Of a DNA stretch of 64,000 nt, positions 56,601 through 64,000 are shown in pieces; the stretch's first letter is position 1, and each line of letters opens with the position of its first letter. This DNA comes from Branchiostoma floridae (Eukaryota; Chordata; Leptocardii; Amphioxiformes; Branchiostomatidae). Location: positions 15,239,507-15,303,506 of the forward strand of contig NC_049985.1 in assembly GCF_000003815.2 (NCBI RefSeq). Direction: 5' to 3'. A program made the translations under genes and the position numbers. Below the pieces are notes generated by a model. It was not told where the DNA came from and did not search any database. It saw nothing but the letters and a program-made list of their open reading frames with translations.

Positions 56601-57150
56601 GATGGTTTTTCCGCCAGATGTCAACAAGTAAAAGATTTTGTTTTAAATTATTCAAGGAATTCCCACCTGTGGGTGTCTTCGTTGCATGTTTTGATTGTCT
56701 GTCTAGAACATTATCATTTAAATCATTGAAGTCTCCACCTGCGATGAGGTTAGTGACCTGATTGTCAGTAACCCAATCACAGAGATCGCTGAAGAATTTC
56801 CCTCTTTCAGTGCGATCATTTGGAGCATAGACATTAAGAATACAGTGATCTTTCAGTACAACAATCAATTTTCTTCCATCGTTACCCTTTAACACATCAA
56901 CAACATCAACATCAAGTCCTTTCCTGATAAGTATTGAGACTCCTCGACTGTGAGTGCTACCAAAGTCATGAAATTGTACTCCGTTCCAGTCTAATTCAAG
57001 ATCGCATTCAATGTCAGCTGTAAAATATGTCTCCTGAAGGAGGAAAATGTCTGCTTTTTGTTGACTTAGCCAGAGGTAAACGGTAGCTCGTTTGCGTTTA
57101 TCACGCAAGCCACGAGCGTTTAGAGAAAGAAAACTAATAGCTGAAGTCAT
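53644..57150 (-). CDS. LINE ORF2: endonuclease-reverse transcriptase, 1168 aa
   Basis: ORF2 nicks target DNA and copies the element RNA by target-primed reverse transcription. An APE-type endonuclease spans about residues 1-235, with N11, E40 (LLQET), D140 and N142 (GGDFND), D204 (TRID), and D228 and H229 (SDH) all present. The reverse transcriptase spans about residues 490-780 with NWRPISLLNTDYKLLAAALA, D597 in CLDFQKAFD, RQGCPLSALLFN, and D703/D704 in VADD; the usual residue before ADD is F or Y, here V701. A C-terminal zinc-knuckle-like C1071-x2-C1074-x7-H1082-x4-C1087 is typical of L1/Tx1-group ORF2. The length is normal for the family and there is no internal stop. ORF1 lies 51 nt upstream. 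Confidence 0.95.
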   Translation of the reverse strand: MTSAISFLSLNARGLRDKRKRATVYLWLSQQKADIFLLQETYFTADIECDLELDWNGVQFHDFGSTHSRGVSILIRKGLDVDVVDVLKGNDGRKLIVVLKDHCILNVYAPNDRTERGKFFSDLCDWVTDNQVTNLIAGGDFNDLNDNVLDRQSKHATKTPTGGNSLNNLKQNLLLVDIWRKNHPQSKQFTWTRKNPYPVSTRIDFWLIQKSLVDHVLQCTIKPSIKSDHKAIFLKIRLNKEKRGPGLWRLNTAYLSDQDYMDGVQNSILDVNLEYKNTTISKQLLWELIKKRIKEFSIGFCKQKAIQMKGNLIYLEKRLLELDQKIDENLDETTLNEYTTVKTEIEKIYQSKARGAQIRARAEWTERGEKSLSYFLNLEKWQAANNNITKLSDGDTDVTDQGKILQLEKSFYERLYTSDCSVSDREIDMFLETVELESSLSEHKKLILEKPLEKEEYFEALQAMKTNRSPGTDGLPAEFYLTFWNSIGDFVFDALKESMEKGCMSPSQKRAVLKLIFKKGDRKDLANWRPISLLNTDYKLLAAALAKRLQAALPNLISHDQTAYLKNRFIGQNVRVIHDVIYYCNHYNIPGAIICLDFQKAFDMVNWNFMLKTLQKFGFGPNFISLVKMMYTDIECCLTNFGWKTAFFKLQRGIRQGCPLSALLFNLVVEILALKIRHTDLIKGIKVKVHDLEYEVKISQVADDTTLTLSDDLSIQTALNIVDKFSKVAGPRLNLKKCEALWIGSFQHRRDKPFGITWPGTPIKSLGLYFSLSEELCETLNWDKRINKIENMFRRWQKRKLTLYGKCYVIKTLALSQIIYNMFMIPTPEWVLKKTQKLTFSFLWDNKPDKIKRTALYSSYTDGGIKMTDIYSKCKSLQASWVKRLLQTNQDNIRRWQVIPLHFIEKLGKYCNIFRCNFNVKRNAPPLTQLPPFYREVVLAWQELGGGRRDLAKINDDRIWSNKNFKIKVCKEDYMIWINFCKIPVVKLSSKYLYSLCLAKTLTKPSSQAYWDSIFPNLNWTNIWRSQTLKLKENKLKEFNFKLLHKILPCRFLLHKWKIVDTSGTIYSPKCAICNQDENYAHMFFECARLRGYWDEVKHLLSQSGINIAINTTASVLFGGNFYVTLAKYAIFVSWTRYKDNKELLRNHNVLYLFTALTQDVQTCKIIE

Positions 57151-57201
57151 GGTGGTGAGTGTAACTTACAGTAGCAACAGTCTCAGAAGGAGACTAACAG
57201 T

Positions 57202-58284
57202 TCAAGTTCCGTCTCCAGAGTTCTCACCGGACAGGTCGTCGGTAGCGTTGCGACTTGTCTCTATCAGGTCGTCGATGCGTTGTCTTAAGGCTCGATCATC
57301 AGTGCTTTTGCTGCTAGCCGCAGTCGACGACGGGGGGTTCTTCTTTGTAGCACTTCTCGTTGCCACAGTTGATTCGGTGGGCCGGTGTGTTGTCTGAGTT
57401 CTTTTCTTGTTTCTTCGTGGTTTCGGTGCAGTGAAGTCGGTGATTTGGCTTTGTTTTCCTTTTTTCTGCTGGTTTTTCTCAAGCGTGTTACAGTGTTCAT
57501 CTTGTTCAGGTGAGCTAGGGGTGAGCTGAACATATGCTGTGCTGACTTGACTCTGCTTTTCCTTGCTGGATCCCTCTTCCCTTACGGTGGTCTCACCACT
57601 GAGGTGTGGGGCAGGGGTGGGAGCGTCACGAACGCTGTCCTCAGGGACTGGTCGCGGTCGATGTGAGGCCTGCGGAGGAGGGGGTTTGGGTTGGTCTCGG
57701 TAGAACACTCTAGCTTTCCATCGCCCTCCAAGCTCCACAAATCTTGGGATATGTTCAGAAGGGTTAGTTGGAGTTGCCATAAAGGCGAAACGGTCTCCGG
57801 TTTCACAGTTGGTAAGTTTACCATCAACTCGAAGCATTTCGCGCTTCAGGGGTCCAAGGAGCTTAACACCGTAGCTTTTCAGGCCAGACGCTATGACTCC
57901 ATCGTCAACGGAGAGGGGTACATCTCGGACTGTGATTCTAACACCATTTCGCTGCTGAAAAGGGTGATTGTCACTGATTTCAACATACTTGTCGCGAAGG
58001 CTAATCCCAGACGCGATGAGGGAAGCACGTTCCTCTGGATCACGTAAGTAGAGACGCCATAATCCGCGAACCTGTTGAATCCCGGCTATATTTGACGCTT
58101 GAACACAGCGCGCTACGGCTTTGTAGACCTCGACATTCGTGAAGAAAGTCTCAGTAGGACTAACGGCATGGACATCCTTCTCCAGAAAGAAGACTGGTTT
58201 GCAGGAGGATGCTGGAGTTCCGTTAGGGGCCGTCGCGACGGTGTCTATAGCCTTGCCATTAATGACTGCTGACACGTAACTCAT
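57202..58284 (-). CDS. LINE ORF1: RNA-binding protein, 360 aa
   Basis: It lies immediately upstream of ORF2 on the same strand, as expected for the RNP protein that coats element RNA. The start is ATG 58284. Residues ~100-215 (RNGVRITVRDVPLSVDDGVI, then GLKSYGVKLLG, FVELGGRWKARVFYRDQ) resemble the nucleic-acid-binding fold of Tx1-group ORF1. The C-terminal 140 residues are basic and rich in P, S and T. The CCHC zinc knuckles I would expect after the ARVFYRDQ segment are absent; only three cysteines occur and they are unpaired. This is either a knuckle-less lineage or loss. Confidence 0.75.
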   Translation of the reverse strand: MSYVSAVINGKAIDTVATAPNGTPASSCKPVFFLEKDVHAVSPTETFFTNVEVYKAVARCVQASNIAGIQQVRGLWRLYLRDPEERASLIASGISLRDKYVEISDNHPFQQRNGVRITVRDVPLSVDDGVIASGLKSYGVKLLGPLKREMLRVDGKLTNCETGDRFAFMATPTNPSEHIPRFVELGGRWKARVFYRDQPKPPPPQASHRPRPVPEDSVRDAPTPAPHLSGETTVREEGSSKEKQSQVSTAYVQLTPSSPEQDEHCNTLEKNQQKKGKQSQITDFTAPKPRRNKKRTQTTHRPTESTVATRSATKKNPPSSTAASSKSTDDRALRQRIDDLIETSRNATDDLSGENSGDGT

Positions 58285-58370
58285 GGCTATCGGTGGGAGG
58301 GGGGTGGTGATCGTCGTTGTACTGATCAGAAACGAAGTTCGACAAAGGAATCGTAGGGAAAGTTGAACTC

Positions 58371-60927
58371 ACCACCTTATCCCAGGACCTTTGTAGATGT
58401 GTTACGGAGCGGATGAGTTGAGAAAATTGCGAAGATGTACATGAATACCATCTTCAATTGCTTACTCACAGACAAAGTTCCTAAGAAGGAGAAGTTAGTC
58501 CTATGAATGTGTCGGACAGGGTCAAGGCAACAAAAGTATGAATCAGGCTCACGGTATAAAGTATCATATACTTGGGATGATTTGTAATCATAGAAAAGAC
58601 AACCAGAAGCTACTACTGTGTACGTCACGATAAAACATCTGACTGCAAAAAAGGTATTAAGAAAGAGGGTCATAAACAAAGGAATGAATTCAGAAGTGAC
58701 CTAAACTGGACTCCAACGATTCGTACCGTGACGAAGAATTCTCGTACTCGGAATTGGATATAATTGACCCTACAGTGATCTTGCTACACCAGGCCAAATT
58801 CCAAGACCATATAACTGCAGGTCAAGACACGGGCTGTCTAGGTCAATGTCATAAGAAAACGAGTCCCGACGTAAGAACCCCGAGGGTGAAAACGAAACCA
58901 GCATCGACCATCTCGACACATTTTCCGTAACTAACTATTGTATCCAACCAGTGTTATCAACAAAGAGATGCTGCCAATGATCAAAGTTGCTCAAATTCTA
59001 ATTTTGGCCGCTGTAGAAAGTAGTTGACCTTCGTAGTTGACAGCTTCCATACCCATACCATTACCGTTTCCTCTTTCAGCGCTTCTATACTCCCTAAAGC
59101 TCCTTGTTTGAAGATGACATGATGTTCTCACCACCCAAGACGCCAAAGTTTCTCCTGACGTTCCCCGCTTAAAGATCCTTAGAAGCTCGACGCCTTGAGC
59201 TTCCTTTTGCTCTTTGTGTCTCCTACAGTAAGCAAGTAAGCCCAAAATCTAAACCAGACATCCCCGACCTCAAGAGTAAACAGTAGGATTGATTGAGGGT
59301 CCTCGCTCGTTAAAGTCGGAAGAACACTTACAAGACCACCACAAACCAATCATACTGAGATCAGTGCAGACACTTATGGGTCGTCGCTTGCCCTCCCCCT
59401 TAGATTTTCCTATCTACCATTTGTCTCATCCCTCTTGTAGAGCCAAAGGCCATGATCCGCAACGGCAGGGGTCCTGATGACCTTGAACGGTTATCTGATA
59501 ACACAAAGGAGAGGACACCTTTTACAAATACAAACACTGTGTATGTAACCGTTTCACATACAGTTTTAGCTGTTCAAGTTAATTTTAAGAAAAACTCATC
59601 AATGAGGCCTTTATCAAAGATGAAGCAGATACATTTCACCTGAGGTATATCGTGTTAACAATACAAAGTCGTACAATTTGTGTTTGTCGGCCTTTTTCGC
59701 TGTCCAAGGACGATAAGAACCTGAAGGTCACGAGTCGTAAAAGTTGATTGACAACCCTCACCCGTGTGCCGGGAGATGAGGCGGAATATCCCAGCATGCC
59801 GTGTGGGAGCGGAGCATCGTATTGATTGACAGAATGTGTGAGATAGCGTAAAACACTGTACTATTCTTTTGATACGTTGTGACAAGAGCATTTTCATGAA
59901 AATTTTTCAAAACTTTTCAGGTATAGAATGAATGAATGAATTTATTGCTCAACAATCGCACAGGTTACAATGTATGGCAATTAATAACAACTAATAGCTA
60001 TACAGACAATATAGACGACTGCGGTGTGAATTTTTCTGTACCTAATTTCATATACCAACAGACTGCAACATTGCCATAATTGCATGCTATATGTGCTATG
60101 TACAAGGTCTGTGTCAGGTTGCAGCTGTAGTACTACGGTATTCCGCAAGGAAGCGCACGACTTAAATCTGTGAATGGCAACCTCACGCGTGTACATGTGC
60201 ACTTTTCTGCTTACTTTAAGTCCTATGGATTTCTCCTGTCTTGAGGCACCTGTCCCATGGCGCAGCATGCAGGCTGGGCTGGGGTGGGGGGCATTTCTGT
60301 AGGGTCACTGAAAATGTCAGCAAAGGCCCAGTAAATAGTCCGGTCCCACGCGCGCCGATCTGTCCTCCCTACCGACCACCTACTGCTGTAGGGTCGGTCC
60401 TGGCCACCTGTCGGTCATCTAGATCAGTTCTCAAAAGTCCTCCGGGTCAGGGGGTTGTTTCAAGTCATCAACATTTTGCACAAACAAAATCTGCATATCA
60501 ACGCTGGAAATACTGGTGATATTGCCAACACTGTCATTTCTGTTTTGGGACCTATATATAATATATGTCCCATTGACTATCGGAAAAATACCACAAGTAT
60601 CTCAACGTTTTCTTAGTATTTGTGTTGTTACCATGTTAGAACAAACAGACTTCTTTTCCAAACAAATTTGTCGGACGACCCCAGGTCTTGTTCGGGCGGC
60701 CCTGAGTGCTCTTGACTCTAAACGTTACGTACTTATGGAACAAAGCTCCGGGTCATTTTACTAACCTACTTAATGTTGTGTCCTTGCCATGATGTATGAC
60801 CTATTTTTTCCGCCAGGTCCTTAAGTTTTCATCAAAGTAAATTGACTAAATTGGATCTCCATTCCATTTACTCGCCTTTCACGGGTTCAGTGCCCATCTT
60901 GATTTGTCGTTGCCATGGTAACACAAA
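58371..60927. other. Intergenic, between LINE and noelin-like gene
   Basis: No supported gene. Contains the retroposon tail at 59928. The last few hundred bases should include the promoter of the gene at 61018, but no TATA box or other clear signal was seen. Confidence 0.5.
59928..60000 (-). mobile_element. Retroposon 3' tail with (ATTC)n
   Basis: The minus strand reads GTGCGATTGTTGAGCAATAA followed by ATTCATTCATTC, a polyadenylation-like signal and short-repeat tail typical of CR1/L2-type LINE 3' ends. Only the tail is recognisable. Confidence 0.4.
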
Positions 60928-61017
60928 ATGGCTGATGCTGTTGCTATGGTGACATTTTCAGGACCGATCCACGTGAGTGGGGTTTTCCGTCGGACTACGG
61001 GGAAACCGCCGGTCACC

Positions 61018-62808
61018 ATGGGCGTGCTGTCGGGCATCAGCGTCGGTGTAGCGGCTTTCCTGATCTCAGCGCTGTTCCTGCAGACGATAGTTGCTCAGGA
61101 GGTGACCTACGCGGGCCACCAGGAGGATAACCGGTGCATCTGCACGTTCATCCCGCCGTACCAGCCAGCGGACCACCCTACCGACCACCAGCAGCAGTCG
61201 CCCGCCCCCGACCCCTGCCCGCCGCCCCGAGCTGACCCGGACGTGGCGTCCCTTCGTACCAACCTCGCCGTCGTACAGTCGCACCAGCTGGCCAACCGCG
61301 AGCAGCTCAACTCGCAGGCTTCGCGGCTGCACAACCTGACGTCCCGGCTGTTTCAGATGGAGGACCGCATGCACGGGACGGAGCGCGTCCAGAGGTCCTG
61401 GGACGCCCGCACGGCGACGGTTCAGCAGTCCGCCTCGGAGATGCGCCGCCTCATCAGCCGACAACAGGACACCATCATGTTCCTACGGGCCCGCCTGGAT
61501 ACCATGTTCCAAGTAAGACTTTGGGGGTAAAAGTAACTTTAAAGAAGTGAAGTACAAACATATCTATCAGGCGGGGTTAGAGATGATATTCTACTTGGTG
61601 AAAGAACAAAGATCGTAGATTATTCAGTTCAAATAACTATGTTTTAAATCCTAGATTCTATCACCAGAACAAATAGAGAGAACAAATCATAGCAACGTAT
61701 TTCTTGTATAGCCGTGTGGAACAGCACAATTAACTATCGATTTAAGTCAGATAGTGACTGTTATCTCCTATATAAAAGGACTGTACGTATGTCAGTAGGG
61801 AAGGAGTTTAATCTCCGCGATCCGGAAAGCCATCAAATCCCCAAGGCAGCTTTTCCGGCTACGTCACAGAGACTACAATTCTTCAACTGTCATGTAGATT
61901 GTGTTGCTATAGTAACAACAACATGTTACGCCAAAGCAATAGAATCATAATTACCTATAATCGATAGTTTCCCCGGAGAGAACACTGCTATATTCATCCC
62001 ATTATTGTGTCATATGAACAAAGAGGACACAAGAACTTAGCAATAATATTCAAACGTAGGATTGTTGTAGTATTACGTACGAATATCAATTAGTATCTCC
62101 AAACAGATCTTTAAGGTCAAATCATGGCTGTTTCTCTCTGGGCCCAAAAACTGACCACACAGCCTACAACCAATGATCACCAATACGATCCTGTGGCCAG
62201 ACAGAAACCGACACGATTTCACCCCTCACATATCTACTCGAAGATTTGAAAATATATATCGTCTGCAATTCATTCTCCTACGCAGAGGCACCAGCGTCGG
62301 TATATACTCCTTCTGGAGACAGGGAGTTTCTACGACACAGATTCATCTCTGCTGTAGAAAAATACTGCTCCATTCACTTATTCATTCCTTCCTTCCTTCA
62401 TTCAATGCCCAGGAGATGTCCCAGATGCGGGACTTGAACCAGAGGATGATGTTAGAGATCCAGGATGAAGCCGAGAAGAGCGAGAAGAACCGGGACAAGC
62501 TCCACAAACTTAGCAGGCGACAAGAAAAGACGGAGGGCGAGGTCAGGGAGTTTCTCTGGGCCATCAGTCAGGTCATGTCCTCCCTAAAGGAAAACGAGAG
62601 AAGGAAACTAGCCAAGATGTCCAAGCAGAGGCCCTTGGCTCCTATGATGGAGGATAAGACGACTCCCGAGCCGACGGAGTCTCCGTGGGTGCCTATCAGG
62701 ACTTCCCCGGCTTGGGAGGAGTCTGTACCGACGCCCAAGCCGAGAAGACGGTCGCTGAAAGTTCGGCATGACAGCCGTGCGGGCCACGGTCACTGGTGGC
62801 AGAAATAA
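61018..62808 (+). CDS. Secreted coiled-coil protein resembling the noelin/olfactomedin N-terminus, 296 aa
   Basis: The exons are 61018-61512 and 62413-62808, joined at TTCCAA|GTAAGA and ATGCCCAG|GAG in phase 0. The chosen start has an excellent context (CACCATGG) and gives a signal peptide (hydrophobic residues ~5-26, likely cleaved after IVAQ); an in-frame ATG at 60928 would add 30 residues. NRCICTF (C40, C42) matches the RCICT motif at the start of the noelin N-terminal domain. A proline-rich linker follows, then long coiled-coil stretches (residues ~85-165 and ~166-225) with an NLTS glycosylation site. The tail is rich in T, P and R and ends at a stop. No olfactomedin domain is encoded before the stop. 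Family assignment rests on the short Cys motif and architecture. Confidence 0.6.
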
Positions 62809-63423
62809 GCCTCGGGAGCCTGATATTTGAGGCTAGTTTTGACTGAACATTAGGTAGTTGGTGTATATGGATATCAAAACTCTGCGTGTTTTTATGAAGA
62901 GCCCATTTCATCAAGAAATGTAATTCGTAAGAAGCAGAAATGGACATGAAGACTTCACCTTGCTAGTTTTGACTGAATATTGTTGGTGCATATGAATATC
63001 AAGACTCTCTCTCTCTCCGTGTACATTTATCAGTCTTTTTTCATGAAGAGCACATTTGATGTATGTAACAGAAATGTACATGAAGACTTCACCTTGCAAA
63101 CGACACGTGCGAAAATCATTTCAGTTGGTCCAAAAACATGACTTCCCGCCAACCACAAACCCGTAACATCCGTGTCACAGACCAGGGACCCACAAAAAAC
63201 TTCTAAACCTGCAACACGAATCAACAAAGGTAACGCTTCAGGCCTGCTATAGCTGTTTTCTGTAGAAGAGAGTCCTGGGGGAGTTTGGTACATTTTACGC
63301 TGCTGCAAGGTTGGTGGGAAAATGTGCTAAGGGTCAAGACGAGAGGGCGACCTGTGACTCCCCTCTGCGCAGAGGGAACGGAGTATCAAAACAACACCGG
63401 GTGTTCTGTCAGCAAGGTTGTCC
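62809..63423. other. 3' flank of the noelin-like gene
   Basis: Contains two related ~110 bp segments (about 62832-62960 and 62965-63095) sharing TTTTGACTGAA, ATGGACATGAAGACTTCACC-like sequence and TTCATCA/TTTCATGA blocks, a small tandem duplication probably in the 3' UTR. Confidence 0.5.
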
Positions 63424-63624
63424 GGTCACATAGGTCGTGCGATCGTCGTACGATCGCTAACTTCGGGCATTTTGGAGGACAAATATGAACGTCTCCTGCA
63501 AAATTCAACTGTCTTGGTACACAAAATGCTGTTTTGGATCCATGTCTGTGGTTGGTTGTGTCACGGCCTGCTTGAAAATTCTATGGCACAAAAATCGTAC
63601 GACGATCGCACGACCTATGTGACC
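63424..63624. mobile_element. Palindromic MITE copy 2 (201 bp)
   Basis: Same termini and interior as 35603-35798, with several substitutions and small indels. Flanks are CC on the left and GG on the right, so the palindrome extends two bases; no clear target duplication is visible. Confidence 0.88.
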
Positions 63625-63743
63625 GGTATGTTTTAGGCTCGTTTTTCTTAGACAGATTATGATATTGTCATGTAAGATTGTCCTATGACAGCTGTGGTCT
63701 CAGTGTTGCTGTTTCGTCATTCTGACATGTGTCAAAACTTTCA

Positions 63744-63762
63744 ATCAATCAATCAATCAACT
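63744..63762 (+). repeat. (TCAA)n short tract
   Basis: Four to five TCAA units follow GTGTCAAAACTT. Possibly a retroposon tail; too little to classify. Confidence 0.6.
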
Positions 63763-64000
63763 GCTGATATGATACATGTAGACATTTTAGATCATGTTCT
63801 GAGTTGAATTGTGGCTTACCAAGACGACGAAAACGCCCAAATTTCTGTGTTAATTTACGAAATTTTTGCTGAAAGAACACACACATTGTAATCGTATGTA
63901 TACGTTTGATTTAGGGAGCTGGAATAGTATAGAATATGTGAATCAATAGTGCTTATTAGTTAGTTATTGTTGTTCCGTTTATGGTTATATATTTTTGTTC

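Larger units (their letters stand above)
53415..58370 (-). mobile_element. Apparently full-coding L1/Tx1-like LINE
   Basis: Two non-overlapping ORFs, separated by 51 nt, are followed by a 200 bp 3' UTR, an AATAAA signal about 12 nt before the tail, and a poly(A) tail read as T at 53415-53436. The 3' boundary is precise; the 5' boundary is not visible and the end given is a guess. No convincing target-site duplication was found by eye (GTACATG recurs near 58436 but is short). Both frames are uninterrupted, which suggests a recent insertion. Confidence 0.9.

Noticed and set aside
58433-58442. GTACATG near 58436 as the LINE 5' target-site duplication
   Set aside because: Only seven bases match the 3' flank, which is too short to fix the 5' boundary.
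61066-61464. Minus-strand 132-codon frame opposite the noelin-like exon
   Set aside because: Shadow of GC-rich coding sequence; no motif and no splice support.
1-64000. CRISPR array or prokaryotic operon signals
   Set aside because: All tandem repeats lack conserved repeat/unique-spacer alternation, and the gene structure is clearly eukaryotic.

Overview
This is a eukaryotic, very probably chordate window and most likely amphioxus (Branchiostoma). The reasons are intron-rich genes with GT-AG junctions, a single pre-duplication-type CABLES gene, an RNF6/RLIM-type RING gene, and a dense mix of tRNA-derived SINEs, an L1/Tx1-like LINE, a Penelope-like element and many palindromic MITEs. The species call is inference; no database was searched. 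Two runs of N (42500-43010 and 47673-47772) show this is a draft assembly. LAYOUT. 1-7.4 kb: gene-poor, AT-rich sequence with a LINE 3' end, five related copies of a ~300 bp element and a hAT-like MITE. 8.1-16.6 kb, minus strand: a CABLES orthologue resolved here into 14 coding exons (513 aa) with phase-consistent junctions; its last 11 codons have been amplified into a 12-copy minisatellite just downstream. 16.6-17.1 kb: a compact head-to-head promoter with a CRE palindrome and a YY1-like site. 17.1-22.7 kb, plus strand: an RNF6/RLIM-like RING-H2 ubiquitin ligase (560 aa) whose first intron holds one DNA transposon nested inside another. 23.4 kb: a small single-pass membrane protein candidate. 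23.8-53.4 kb: about 30 kb with no gene I recognise. It contains a Penelope-like 3' end sandwiched between inverted termini that carry a hammerhead-like ribozyme motif, a near-perfect (ATGG)n tract, TC/TG and GGTT microsatellites, MITEs, SINEs, several tandem ~200 bp duplications and a dense cluster of AGGTCA nuclear-receptor half sites. 53.4-58.4 kb, minus strand: an L1/Tx1-like LINE with both ORFs open, an AATAAA signal and a poly(A) tail. 61.0-62.8 kb, plus strand: a two-exon gene for a secreted coiled-coil protein resembling the N-terminal half of noelin/olfactomedin proteins, without an olfactomedin domain in the window. 63.4 kb: a second copy of the palindromic MITE seen at 35.6 kb. HOW IT FITS TOGETHER. 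CABLES (adaptor between CDKs and ABL-type kinases) and the RING ligase share a divergent promoter and could be co-expressed, but no functional link is shown. The rest is dominated by transposon biology. The points most worth a second look are the ribozyme-bearing Penelope fragment, the stop-codon minisatellite of CABLES, the perfect 90 bp inverted repeat flanking CABLES exons 10 and 11, the apparently intact LINE, and the nuclear-receptor half-site cluster.
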